Shown here piece after piece: positions 23,772 to 31,498 of a stretch of 38,132 bases of DNA (positions are counted from its first letter, which is position 1; each line of letters begins with the position of its first letter). Source of the DNA: JANXLS01 sp037129555. GTDB lineage: Bacteria; Planctomycetota; SZUA-567; H5-PLA8. The stretch lies in NCBI GenBank assembly GCA_037129555.1, contig JBAXUS010000043.1:1-38132 (forward strand), read 5' to 3'. Under the pieces are notes generated by a model that was given only the letters and a program-made list of their open reading frames with translations, did not search any database and was not told where the DNA came from. The position numbers and the translations under genes are program-made.

Positions 23772-24941
23772 TTACTCGATCACCACTTTTCCGCCCTGGG
23801 GCATGAAGTCGTAGAGTTCTTCGACATCCTCGTTATGCATGCGAACGCAGCCTTTGCTTTCGCGGCCCGGGACGCTTTCCGGGATCGCTGTGCCGTGCAC
23901 ACCGAGACCTGCGCCGTTCGCACCAGACGCCGTGTTGGCCATGCCCATCCAGCGTGAGCCCAGAATGTTCTTCGCGTCGCCGAACGGATATTTCTTGCCT
24001 TCGTAGAACCAGTCGGGGTTGACCAGTTTGTTTTCAATCGTGAACGTGCCCTTGGGCGTCGCGTTGCCCGGGCCGATGCCCACCGGGAAGCGCTTGATGA
24101 AAACGCCGTCGATGTACAGCGTGCCCGTCAGCTTTTCTTTGTCCACTTTGAAGACCGTTTCACCCTGCAGTAATTTCAACGTCTGACCCACGCGCACCGA
24201 AAGCTTGTCGTTCAGATGATTGACGCGCTTGATCTGGCCCTGATTGACTTTGAATTTTTTCGCGATCTTTTCGACCACTTCACCCGATTCGACTTTATGA
24301 AACTCTGCTTTCGGTTCCGTGCAGATTGCTTTCGGATCGAGAACCAATTTGGCTGTCAGATCGTTCAGGCGAGCGAGGCAGTTTGTTTCCAACGGAACGG
24401 GAAGTCGGCCGGATTCGAGCGCTTTTTGATACAGCGCCCGAGCCCGTTCCAGTTTCGCCGGGACGCCCTTGGCGGATTCTTCGAGCTTCTTCGCGCTTTC
24501 ATAATTCTCACCCGCGTCCATCGACACTTCGACACTGCGCGCGGCGTCGACCGGTTTGCGGTCTGCGGCGGCGGGTGCGACGTCGCTGAGGCGGACGGTA
24601 AATTTCGGATTGATTTCGACGGATTCGACACTGAAATCTTCGATGACCGGCGGCAAACGCTTTTTAGCGTCGCTCGTCGGTGTCTTCGCGGGTGCTGCTG
24701 CAGTGAAGAGCGGAGCTCCTTCAGCCTTGGGCGCGGTGACCGCTGCAGTCGCCGGGATCGCGACAACCTCTGCGTCGGACAAAGCCGAGTTCTTGCGCTC
24801 AATGACCGCCCATGCTGTCAGCCCCAATACGGCTGCCGCGCATCCAGCGATCGCTAAAAATTTGGAGTTATCTTTTTTCAATGGTTGAGGCTGTCTGCCC
24901 AAAACTCTGGCTACGATTTGATCGTCTTTAAAAACACCCAT
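23772..24941 (-). CDS. LysM-containing L,D-transpeptidase (YkuD family)
   Basis: About 389 residues. ATG 24941 is preferred over the upstream TTG because a G-rich stretch lies about 8 nt upstream. A short cytoplasmic segment is followed by one transmembrane helix (FLAIAGCAAAVLGLTAWAVI), so it is anchored facing the periplasm. A disordered, Ala/Pro/Lys-rich linker of about 80 residues and a helical segment follow. The LysM domain (FHKVESGEVVEKIAKKFKVN...LSVRVGQTLKLL) binds peptidoglycan. The C-terminal YkuD domain has the catalytic HGT...SKGCVRMHNEDVEEL with Ser/Gly-Cys and His. It makes 3-3 cross-links or attaches proteins to peptidoglycan. It follows the HtrA-like genes after a 208-bp gap and ends at a strong terminator. 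Confidence 0.92.
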   Translation of the reverse strand: MGVFKDDQIVARVLGRQPQPLKKDNSKFLAIAGCAAAVLGLTAWAVIERKNSALSDAEVVAIPATAAVTAPKAEGAPLFTAAAPAKTPTSDAKKRLPPVIEDFSVESVEINPKFTVRLSDVAPAAADRKPVDAARSVEVSMDAGENYESAKKLEESAKGVPAKLERARALYQKALESGRLPVPLETNCLARLNDLTAKLVLDPKAICTEPKAEFHKVESGEVVEKIAKKFKVNQGQIKRVNHLNDKLSVRVGQTLKLLQGETVFKVDKEKLTGTLYIDGVFIKRFPVGIGPGNATPKGTFTIENKLVNPDWFYEGKKYPFGDAKNILGSRWMGMANTASGANGAGLGVHGTAIPESVPGRESKGCVRMHNEDVEELYDFMPQGGKVVIE

Positions 24942-25149
24942 GTGTGCGCCCCCCGGCAATTCAACTCACACACGGAGCCCGTCCATCTCCCCCTGAAATG
25001 AATCGGGTCCGACTGCTTTGTGAGCCGAAACTGACAGAATAAACATCGGCACAAGTGCGCGGATTCTGAAGCAATTATCGGACAACAACGCACTATGAGG
25101 AGTGCATCATTCGAGACAAATTGTAAAAATTATTTTCGCTGGAATTGTT

Positions 25150-26430
25150 TCAGCGAGCGGGGATTGTGATTGTATGCGTCTGTACCACATAGGCTGTAGC
25201 CGTGCGGCGACGGACATCGAGAGAAATTTGATCGCCCGGGCGTTTGGCTTGCAGCGCTTCTTGCCAGTTGGCTACCGGCTGCTTTCCGCCGATTTTTAAA
25301 ATCACGTCGTCCTTCAATAAGCCTGACCGGTCAGCGAGGCCGCCAATGACGAGGCTCTTGATCAGCAGCCCGTCGCCCGCCGCAGTCGGCACTACTTTGA
25401 TGCCCAGCACTTCGACGTACGCGGGCGCGGGCGGCAGCGGCATGCGCGGCAACGCGAAATTGATCGGCACTTCCTTGCCTCGGCGCACCACCACTAACGA
25501 CACTTTCGTCCCTTCCGGATAACTCTGGATGATCCCGCGCAACCGCCAGTAATTCAACACGGGCCGGTCATCGACACGCAGAACTTTGTCGCCCTTTTGA
25601 AAATCAAGCAACTCACCTTCACTACCCGGTTCAACCGATTCGACCACTGCCGCCTGGACATCGTCTATGCTGCTCTGCGTGAACACGACACCGTCCGGAA
25701 TCGTGCCGTGATACACAAATTTCCCCTCAGCTTTTTTCAGCAACGGAATGAACCGGTTGATCTGATCAATCGGAATCGCGTAGCCGATGCCTGTGTTCGC
25801 CTTGGCCAAAAAGCGCGACATGATTTGTCCGGTGATGCCGATCAATTTGCCGTCCAGCGTGACCAGCGGCCCGCCCGAATTGCCGGGATTGATCGCCGCG
25901 TCAGTTTGAATCGCGTCGCAATAATTCTGCTGAAAGCGGTGCAGTGCGCTGATCGTTCCGATGCTCACCGAAGGCGGAGCGTCCCACGGATCTGCGAGTT
26001 TGAACGGATCGCCGATTGTCAAACATTGCTGCCCGACCTTCAACGCGAAAATATCACCCGCTTCAACAAACGGCAGGTTCTCGGCGTTGCGTGCTTTCAA
26101 CAAGCACAAATCGCCGACCGGATCCGTCCCGACCAAATCGCAGACAAAAAATCGCGCGGTGCCATAGATGCGAACCGTCCATTGCTTGCGTTCGCCCGCG
26201 ACGTGGTGGTTCGACAGAATATAGCCGTCCGGGCTGATCACGACACCCGAACCGAGGCCGACAAACGCGAACGCATTCGACGCCCGCGCGATAACGCTCG
26301 TCAATTCCGATTCGACTTTCAACGCCATGCTCAGCGCCGCAGTCTCCGCTTCTCCTGCCGTGCAGATCCTTCCGGCGCTCAACAGCACGCACACGATCAG
26401 CGGCACACAAAAGCAACGTTTCGACATCAT
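25150..26430 (-). CDS. HtrA/DegP-like serine protease with two PDZ domains
   Basis: About 426 residues from ATG 26430; a GTG at 26472 and other ATGs nearby are alternatives. Signal peptide MMSKRCFCVPLIVCVLLSAGRICTA is followed by a trypsin-like domain with a full triad: H76 in ILSNHHVAG, D107 in GTDPVGDLCLLK and S185 in INPGNSGGPL. Two PDZ domains follow (about 255-335 and 335-415; the latter has GGLADRSGLLKDDVILKIGG). It would degrade or refold misfolded periplasmic proteins. The gene is preceded by a related but catalytically degenerate protein whose stop is at 26477, 46 bp upstream. Confidence 0.9.
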   Translation of the reverse strand: MMSKRCFCVPLIVCVLLSAGRICTAGEAETAALSMALKVESELTSVIARASNAFAFVGLGSGVVISPDGYILSNHHVAGERKQWTVRIYGTARFFVCDLVGTDPVGDLCLLKARNAENLPFVEAGDIFALKVGQQCLTIGDPFKLADPWDAPPSVSIGTISALHRFQQNYCDAIQTDAAINPGNSGGPLVTLDGKLIGITGQIMSRFLAKANTGIGYAIPIDQINRFIPLLKKAEGKFVYHGTIPDGVVFTQSSIDDVQAAVVESVEPGSEGELLDFQKGDKVLRVDDRPVLNYWRLRGIIQSYPEGTKVSLVVVRRGKEVPINFALPRMPLPPAPAYVEVLGIKVVPTAAGDGLLIKSLVIGGLADRSGLLKDDVILKIGGKQPVANWQEALQAKRPGDQISLDVRRRTATAYVVQTHTITIPAR

Positions 26431-26476
26431 CAACATCCATTCCCAAAAGTCGTTCTGCGGCACGACAAGCACATGT

Positions 26477-28267
26477 CTATTTCTTCGCTTTTTCCGGCAT
26501 CTTCACCTGCGAGTAGCGTGTCTTACCATTCCGGACAAACGTGATGTCGAGCGAGTCGCCCGGAGCGTGAGCCTTCAGGACTTGAACCAACGTCAACGGG
26601 TTGGGCGTGTCCATGCCGTCAATCGCGACGATCACGTCGTCATCAATCAGATTCGCCTCCCACGCCAGCGAGCCCGTCAAACGCTGATCGACTTTCACGC
26701 CCTGTAAATCGTACGCGTTCGCTTCAACATGAGTGCCACGGTCGTCGCGCAATGGCTTGCGAATATCCAGCGCCATTTTCAAGTCGTCCATGTACGCCAG
26801 GATTTTGTCCGATTGAGCAAAGAATCCCACGCCTGAATTCGGCTGGCTCCAATCGCTGTTCAGTTTTAATTGCGAAGCGATGCCGACGAGGCGTCCGCGC
26901 AAATCCACCACCGCTCCGCCCGCGTTTCCGTAGTTGATCAACGCGTCCGTCTGAACCACTCCTCCGTCCAAGCGATCCACCGCGCTGACAATCCCCATCG
27001 TCCGCGTCGGCACCGCGCCATCTTCGCTGGCTCCCAACACCGTGATGTAGCGCCCCAGCACCAATTCAGGATCGCGCGCCAATGGAATAAATGGCAGCGT
27101 TGTTTTGGGCGGGACGTCAATCTTTAACACGGCCACGTCCTGACCGTTGTGCCGCCCCAATTGTTTGGCCGGAAGCTTCATGCCGTTCGACAACACAACC
27201 GTGATTTTGACCAGGTTTTTGGCTTCGTCGCTGTCGTCGCCATCATCGTTTTCGACGTTGAACGCACTGGTCAGAATATAACCCGCCGGATCAAACAGCA
27301 CGCCGCTGACCGGTGTGTTGGGGCGATTGTTGTTGGGCAGTGGGCGCTTGTCGCCGGGAGCGCGCACAGTCTTGGGCACGGAACTGACAGGGCGCTGGAC
27401 GATCAATTTGACCATCGCCGCCTGAGCCGTGCGGCTGGAAATCGATAACCCTTCCATCACATCACGCGCTGCACGGGCACCATCCGCCGAGTCCCCTTTG
27501 AACGGCACTTTCGGATCGATCATCGGAATTGCGGCGAGCTGTTTTTCGAGACCTTTTTTGACAAAGTGAATCGGAATCGCCGAACCCAGCCAGCGCGATT
27601 CACAATACGCCAGACTCAAGATTCCCAGCAAACGTCCGTTGGAATCAAACAGCGGGCCGCCGTCCGATCCGGGGTTCACCGCCGCATCTGTTTCGAACAC
27701 TAAGCCTTTGTACTTCGCCCATTCGTCCGCGCTTTCAATCGAATAAATACCTGAGACGGTCCCAATGCTCCACGCCACTTGACGATCGCGTCCGATGGTT
27801 TGAAAGGGATTGCCCGCCGTGTACGCCAATTCGCCCACACGCGTCTGCGTCGAATCGGCCAGTTCAACAAAATCAAATTTCCGGCTCATACCTTCAAGTT
27901 TCAACACGCGCAACAACCGCACTTCAGTCGTCGGATCATACGCGACGAATTCGGCGTTGTGAATCTGTCCGTTTGGAAATGTGACTTTGACTGTCGTGGC
28001 AACATCGGGAACGGCTGTGATCGACGTCAACACCAGTCCTTCAGCAGAGATCACCACTCCCGTCCCGTAGCAGGGCCGGTCCACACGAATCTTGTCGCCA
28101 AAGCTTTGCACTTCCACGACCGCTGGCGTAACTTGCTCGTGAATCGCAACGTGCCGAATTTGCATCTGATTAAGCAGCGTCAGCTTCCCGCCTTCCGCGC
28201 CCGCCAATGAAAAGACTCCGCAGGCGAGGATGATCGCTGCCGATTGACGCATCAGGCTCCAATTCAT
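26477..28267 (-). CDS. Tandem HtrA-like double pseudoprotease with PDZ domain
   Basis: 596 residues from ATG 28267 (signal peptide MNWSLMRQSAAIILACGVFSLAGA); the open frame continues to 28513 but that part overlaps the upstream gene. It has two trypsin-like domains and a C-terminal PDZ. Domain 1 (about 40-245): the catalytic His position is Thr84 (LVLTSITAV), the Asp position is Glu115, and the Ser position is Asp202 (NPGSDGGPL). Domain 2 (about 310-490): the His position is Phe336 (ILTSAFNV), Asp377 is kept, and the Ser position is Ala449 (GNAGGA). Neither domain can act as a serine protease. It may be a regulator, scaffold or peptide-binding partner of the active HtrA encoded next. Confidence 0.88.
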   Translation of the reverse strand: MNWSLMRQSAAIILACGVFSLAGAEGGKLTLLNQMQIRHVAIHEQVTPAVVEVQSFGDKIRVDRPCYGTGVVISAEGLVLTSITAVPDVATTVKVTFPNGQIHNAEFVAYDPTTEVRLLRVLKLEGMSRKFDFVELADSTQTRVGELAYTAGNPFQTIGRDRQVAWSIGTVSGIYSIESADEWAKYKGLVFETDAAVNPGSDGGPLFDSNGRLLGILSLAYCESRWLGSAIPIHFVKKGLEKQLAAIPMIDPKVPFKGDSADGARAARDVMEGLSISSRTAQAAMVKLIVQRPVSSVPKTVRAPGDKRPLPNNNRPNTPVSGVLFDPAGYILTSAFNVENDDGDDSDEAKNLVKITVVLSNGMKLPAKQLGRHNGQDVAVLKIDVPPKTTLPFIPLARDPELVLGRYITVLGASEDGAVPTRTMGIVSAVDRLDGGVVQTDALINYGNAGGAVVDLRGRLVGIASQLKLNSDWSQPNSGVGFFAQSDKILAYMDDLKMALDIRKPLRDDRGTHVEANAYDLQGVKVDQRLTGSLAWEANLIDDDVIVAIDGMDTPNPLTLVQVLKAHAPGDSLDITFVRNGKTRYSQVKMPEKAKK

Positions 28268-28304
28268 TGTTGCGTGTGTCTCCCAGTCATACCTGATCGC
28301 GCGG

Positions 28305-28592
28305 CTACTCGCCTTTGGCCTTGTGAAGAATGTCGAGGAATTCTTTCGGATTGACATCTTCCAAACGAGTGTGGCGGCGTTCCAATTCTTCGTTGACCTT
28401 GATGACCGTCTCCTGCATCGCTTCATGCGTGTCTTTCGATCCGCCAACCAATTTGAAATTCGCGCCGGTGGTAATACGTGTGTGTCCGTCAGTGCCATCC
28501 AGGCCCAATCCAATCATCCCTGCGCGTCGCTCCGGCTCCTTCTTCTTCTTGATCTGCGGCAGCCGATTTTTCTTGCCTGATTCGTCTTTCAC
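28305..28592 (-). CDS. Conserved-looking small basic protein, unknown function
   Basis: A 95-residue protein with GTG start 28592. The N-terminus is highly charged (KKNRLPQIKKKKEPERR). A Gly/Thr-rich segment (MIGLGLDGTDGHTRITTGANFKLVGGSKDTHE) precedes a helical C-terminus (MQETVIKVNEELERRHTRLEDVNPKEFLDILHKA). I do not recognise a family, though the GGSKDTHEAMQ and TRITTG pattern looks conserved rather than random. It sits 37 bp upstream of the pseudoprotease gene in the same direction, so it is probably cotranscribed. No signal peptide is seen, so it is cytoplasmic. Confidence 0.65.
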   Translation of the reverse strand: MKDESGKKNRLPQIKKKKEPERRAGMIGLGLDGTDGHTRITTGANFKLVGGSKDTHEAMQETVIKVNEELERRHTRLEDVNPKEFLDILHKAKGE

Positions 28593-28599
28593 ATTTAAC

Positions 28600-28735
28600 C
28601 CTTGTGTTGTCCGCCTTGTACTGCCGCCGTTCCCCTATCGCCCGGGGAGAGGGCCGACACAGGTACTCCTGTGCGGGGTGAGGGTGGGGCGCTCGATTAA
28701 TCCACGTGCGTTAGATGAATCGTACGACCACCCTC
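28600..28735. repeat. GC-rich intergenic repeat
   Basis: A non-coding block with hairpins CCCCTATCGCCCGGGGAG and ACAGGTACTCCTGT, followed by GGGGTGAGGGTGGGG. It resembles the repeat family near 171-286 and 33018-33076. Confidence 0.55.
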
Positions 28736-28740
28736 AGCAT

Positions 28741-29445
28741 TTATCGAGCCTTCAAACGCGGCATGGCCGGAGCGTTGGCTTCGGTCGTGATCACGATCTG
28801 ATCGAAGCGCGGTCCATCCTGGCGCGTATGCAATTCAATCCGATTCAGGCCTTTGTTCAACTTGACCGGCAGCGGCTTGCCTTCTTTGATCAACGGATGC
28901 CACGCCAGTTTGTAATCCTTCTCCGACACGTAACCCAACTGGTCTTTGATGTATTCGTACTTCCCGGCGTCCGGCCCATGTCCGCCCTTTTCTGGACCGT
29001 TGACCAGAATCCAAACTGAATTGCCGCACGTGTCCGTCCACTTCGCGCTCACGAAAATATAATACGGAACATCGTCGCGTTCGACGTTGAACGAGTACAC
29101 GGCCAGCCCGGCGAGCTTCCCGGCTGAACTCGGCTCGTCCTTTTTAATATCGTCCAGATTGCACTTGTTGATCCACTTCGGCGAGCGCAAAAAGGTAATT
29201 TTCTCGCCTTCAGTTGATGATCCGATTTCAAACACCGTGTGCGTGACGCCGTCTTTGTCCGTGAATTTGTCTTCCAAATAATCAGGCTTGCCGCAGTCGA
29301 TGACATGCGTCTCAGGCCGGACAATCACCGCATCCTGCTGCGGCAGAGTCGCCGGCTGCTGGACCGGCACTTCTTTCGGCTGGAGCATCACGATCCCTGC
29401 GACAACAACCAACACAACCACCAATGCAATCACCGCCCGCATCAT
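28741..29445 (-). CDS. Membrane-anchored jelly-roll (CBM-like) protein
   Basis: About 234 residues. ATG 29445 is preferred because GGAG lies 9 nt upstream. A single N-terminal helix (AVIALVVVLVVVAGIVML) anchors it, facing the periplasm. The rest looks like a carbohydrate-binding-module-type jelly roll (CBM6/35 or malectin style): KLAGLAVYSFNVERDDVPYYIFVSAKWTDTCGNSVWILVNG for the central strands. The closing NKGLNRIELHTRQDGPRFDQIVITTEANAPAM is characteristic of these domains ('G.n.i.l...edG...D.i.lt.d...P'). It may bind glycans or envelope polymers. It leads a minus-strand run that includes the small unknown gene and the HtrA-like genes, although a 148-bp repeat-containing gap separates it from them. 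Confidence 0.72.
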   Translation of the reverse strand: MMRAVIALVVVLVVVAGIVMLQPKEVPVQQPATLPQQDAVIVRPETHVIDCGKPDYLEDKFTDKDGVTHTVFEIGSSTEGEKITFLRSPKWINKCNLDDIKKDEPSSAGKLAGLAVYSFNVERDDVPYYIFVSAKWTDTCGNSVWILVNGPEKGGHGPDAGKYEYIKDQLGYVSEKDYKLAWHPLIKEGKPLPVKLNKGLNRIELHTRQDGPRFDQIVITTEANAPAMPRLKAR

Positions 29446-29676
29446 AAGCATCGACTCCTGTTTTGAATGTACAACCTGTCATTGAAACCCGTGGGGTGGG
29501 ACGCTGTTCCCGCACTTCGATAAAGTGCGTCCCTTCGTTAATATGATACGTTTGGACGAGCGGGAGTCACTAAACAAACTTTAAAATTTCAACACCCCAT
29601 GCCGAATTCGACGCCATTTTCCGCTACGCGTTCGCCTGCATCGTAGTATACAGAGAATGGAGATAAAGGCGCACCG

Positions 29677-30330
29677 ATGAGCATAATCAGACCCTCACGA
29701 AAAGCATTTGAAGATGAAGTCGAGCCGCCCGGACGGCCGTGTTTCAAGGACGCCCTCTTCGTCTTCGAACTTGACACGCTTCCAGAGGATTTGAAAGTCT
29801 GCAAACAAATCGTCGCCGAATTCAAACGCACCGCCGAATCTCAAACAACATTCATCGCCACGGCAGGCTCGATCGATGAAGCCGCCGTCTAGATCGACGA
29901 ATTCAAAAACAAGAATTGCGGCAGCGGTTTCACGCTCTCCGTCTTCAATCTCAACATGCTCGAAAGCGTGGAGGAATTTCAATTCCTGATGCAAAAAAAC
30001 GTCATGGGTGATCCGCGCACAATTTTCGTCGGAACGATGCGCCATATGGCCGGCCCGGTTTATACGGAAGCGCGAAGCAAGGTTCTGCGCGAGGATGAAG
30101 TGCGCCTCGGTGCGCCCAGTTGCATCGACAGCTACGGTGCCTCCAACCGCGACGAGATTTTTGAACGCATCGGAAAACTCACTGCCGCCTACCTACGCGA
30201 CGCAGAGGAACGCAGCCGCATCGGCAAGACTGGAACAGCCTTATTGCAACGCTCCTCGCCCGCCCTCGAAGAACTCTTCAAAATCCCCACCGCCTTCTAT
30301 GGAAATCGGTTGAAACGACCGGGGAAATAG
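29677..30330 (+). pseudogene. Unknown protein gene interrupted by an in-frame amber codon
   Basis: One frame of 217 codons starts at ATG 29677 and is interrupted only by TAG at 29890-29892 (after residue 71). Translation resumes in the same frame (IDEFKNKNCGSGFTLSVFNL...) to the stop at 30330. The context AAV-stop-IDEFKNK would read AAVQIDEFKNK if the codon were CAG, a single C-to-T change. The product has a mixed alpha/beta composition (CFKDALFVFELDTLPED, EEFQFLMQKNVMGDPRTIFVG). I do not recognise the family. AAGG lies about 10 nt upstream of the start. It may be a recent pseudogene, a sequencing error or, less likely, a readthrough site. Confidence 0.65.
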
Positions 30331-30334
30331 CGCG

Positions 30335-31042
30335 TCATTTCTTCTTCTTCAATTTCTCAGGCAAGTACGCGACGAAGAAAAACACCAACGGACCGATCGG
30401 CGGAAGAAACATCGCGACGCGCCACAGCGTTGTCCGTGGGCGGATCCACCATGCGACCGACGCCATCCACACCCAGAATCCGAGCATCGCGCACACCAAC
30501 ATCAACGCTGTCAGCGCTCGCACGAACAACACCATGCCGCCGCTGCGGCGGCCCATGTTGTCGAAGAACGTCGAATTCACGATCGTGAATGTCCCGTTGG
30601 GTTCGCGCTGGACGATGAAGTTTTGAAACGTGGTGTTTTCGATGGCTCGACGCGCGTCCGGTGGACGGGCATCATCGCGGTACACGATCTTGACTCGAAT
30701 CGTCGCGTCCACACTGTGCCGGATGTCCGACAAACTGTCGTCAGCCTTCGGGCGTTCGATCTGAAAATCGACGTAGCTGGCTTCCTGGAATTCGCGTTTC
30801 AACGTCGTGATGATGCTGTCGCGCTCGATGCTCTCCGTCAACAGGCCTTTCATGGCCTTCGCATTTCCTTTCAGAAACACGTCGCCCATTTTCGTCAAGA
30901 CCGTGTGAATAGAGTCTAAATCATCGTCGCTGAGGGCAGGCTGAGCGGGCTTCGGGTCTGGGCGTCGAGTTCCGGCGTGAACCGTCATCGCCGTGCACAG
31001 CAGCAGCGACACAACGCACCCAGCCACCACGCGAATCTGCAT
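30335..31042 (-). CDS. Hypothetical envelope protein with NTF2-like middle and C-terminal TM helices
   Basis: About 235 residues from ATG 31042, chosen because it begins a clean signal peptide (MQIRVVAGCVVSLLLCTAMTVHAG). A GTG at 31126 and an ATG at 31111 are possible longer starts but lack good ribosome-binding sites. The exported middle (about 40-160: LDSIHTVLTKMGDVFLKGNAKAMKGLLTESIERD... HSVDATIRVKIVYRDD... FQNFIVQREPNGTFTIVNSTFF) resembles an NTF2/SnoaL-like or DUF4864-type domain by secondary structure. Two transmembrane helices (ALTALMLVCAMLGFWVWMA and VAMFLPPIGPLVFFFVAYL) and a Lys-rich tail follow. Function is unknown. It lies just after a short MerR-like gene in the same direction and ends 4 bp from the interrupted gene on the other strand. 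Confidence 0.68.
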   Translation of the reverse strand: MQIRVVAGCVVSLLLCTAMTVHAGTRRPDPKPAQPALSDDDLDSIHTVLTKMGDVFLKGNAKAMKGLLTESIERDSIITTLKREFQEASYVDFQIERPKADDSLSDIRHSVDATIRVKIVYRDDARPPDARRAIENTTFQNFIVQREPNGTFTIVNSTFFDNMGRRSGGMVLFVRALTALMLVCAMLGFWVWMASVAWWIRPRTTLWRVAMFLPPIGPLVFFFVAYLPEKLKKKK

Positions 31043-31127
31043 CCGCTGGATCAGGTCATCGAAACCAAACGGTTGACCGGCGTTTTTCAATGTCCCCCGT
31101 TTCTGGCTCATAGAATCGAGCGACACC

Positions 31128-31412
31128 TTACGCGCGCTGTTTGATGAAGATGTCTTTCACGTCTTTCAACGTGTATCCATTATCGCACATATTTCGAATC
31201 AACTTCACCAACGCTTCCGCTCGATCCGAAAACAGCCGCTGGCCGCCCTTGGTCACATCATCCGGTTCAAGCAGTCCCATCAACACATACTGATGCAACG
31301 CCTGCCTCGTCAACCCCGTGCGGCGCGACAACTCCCCCGCCTTGTACAACCGCTTCACAGGCACCGGCAATCGAGTCTCCTCAACCGGCGCTCCAACGTC
31401 GTTACCAATCAT
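31128..31412 (-). CDS. Short MerR-family-like DNA-binding protein
   Basis: About 94 residues from ATG 31412, with a run of Gs 6-7 nt upstream; a GTG at 31442 is the longer option. The winged helix-turn-helix of MerR/HspR proteins is clear: LYKAGELSRRTGLTRQALHQYVLMGLLEPDDVTKGGQRLF, then EALVKLIRNMCDNGYTLKDVKDIFIKQ. There is no effector-binding domain or Cys ligands, so it is HspR-like in size and may be a constitutive or partner-dependent regulator. It lies downstream of fumC in the same direction but is separated from it by a heptamer repeat tract. Targets are unknown. Confidence 0.85.
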   Translation of the reverse strand: MIGNDVGAPVEETRLPVPVKRLYKAGELSRRTGLTRQALHQYVLMGLLEPDDVTKGGQRLFSDRAEALVKLIRNMCDNGYTLKDVKDIFIKQRA

Positions 31413-31449
31413 ACCAATCCCCCCCGGGAACGTTTGATTCACTAAAATA

Positions 31450-31491
31450 ACAAATCACAAATGACAAATGCCAAATGACAAATGACAAATA
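31450..31491. repeat. Six-unit ACAAATG tandem repeat
   Basis: Six consecutive 7-nt units, ACAAATC, ACAAATG, ACAAATG, CCAAATG, ACAAATG and ACAAATA, run between the end of fumC and the start of the MerR-like gene. Slippage-prone heptamers near a start could vary expression, but they lie outside the coding frame. Confidence 0.9.
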
Positions 31492-31498
31492 AGCCGTT

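Noticed and set aside
25597..26544. Plus-strand open frame of about 315 codons across the HtrA gene
   Set aside because: The minus strand encodes a protease with an intact triad here; the plus-strand product is Arg-rich without domains.
31450..31491. Possible CRISPR-like repeat
   Set aside because: Units are 7 nt with no spacers, so it is a simple tandem repeat.
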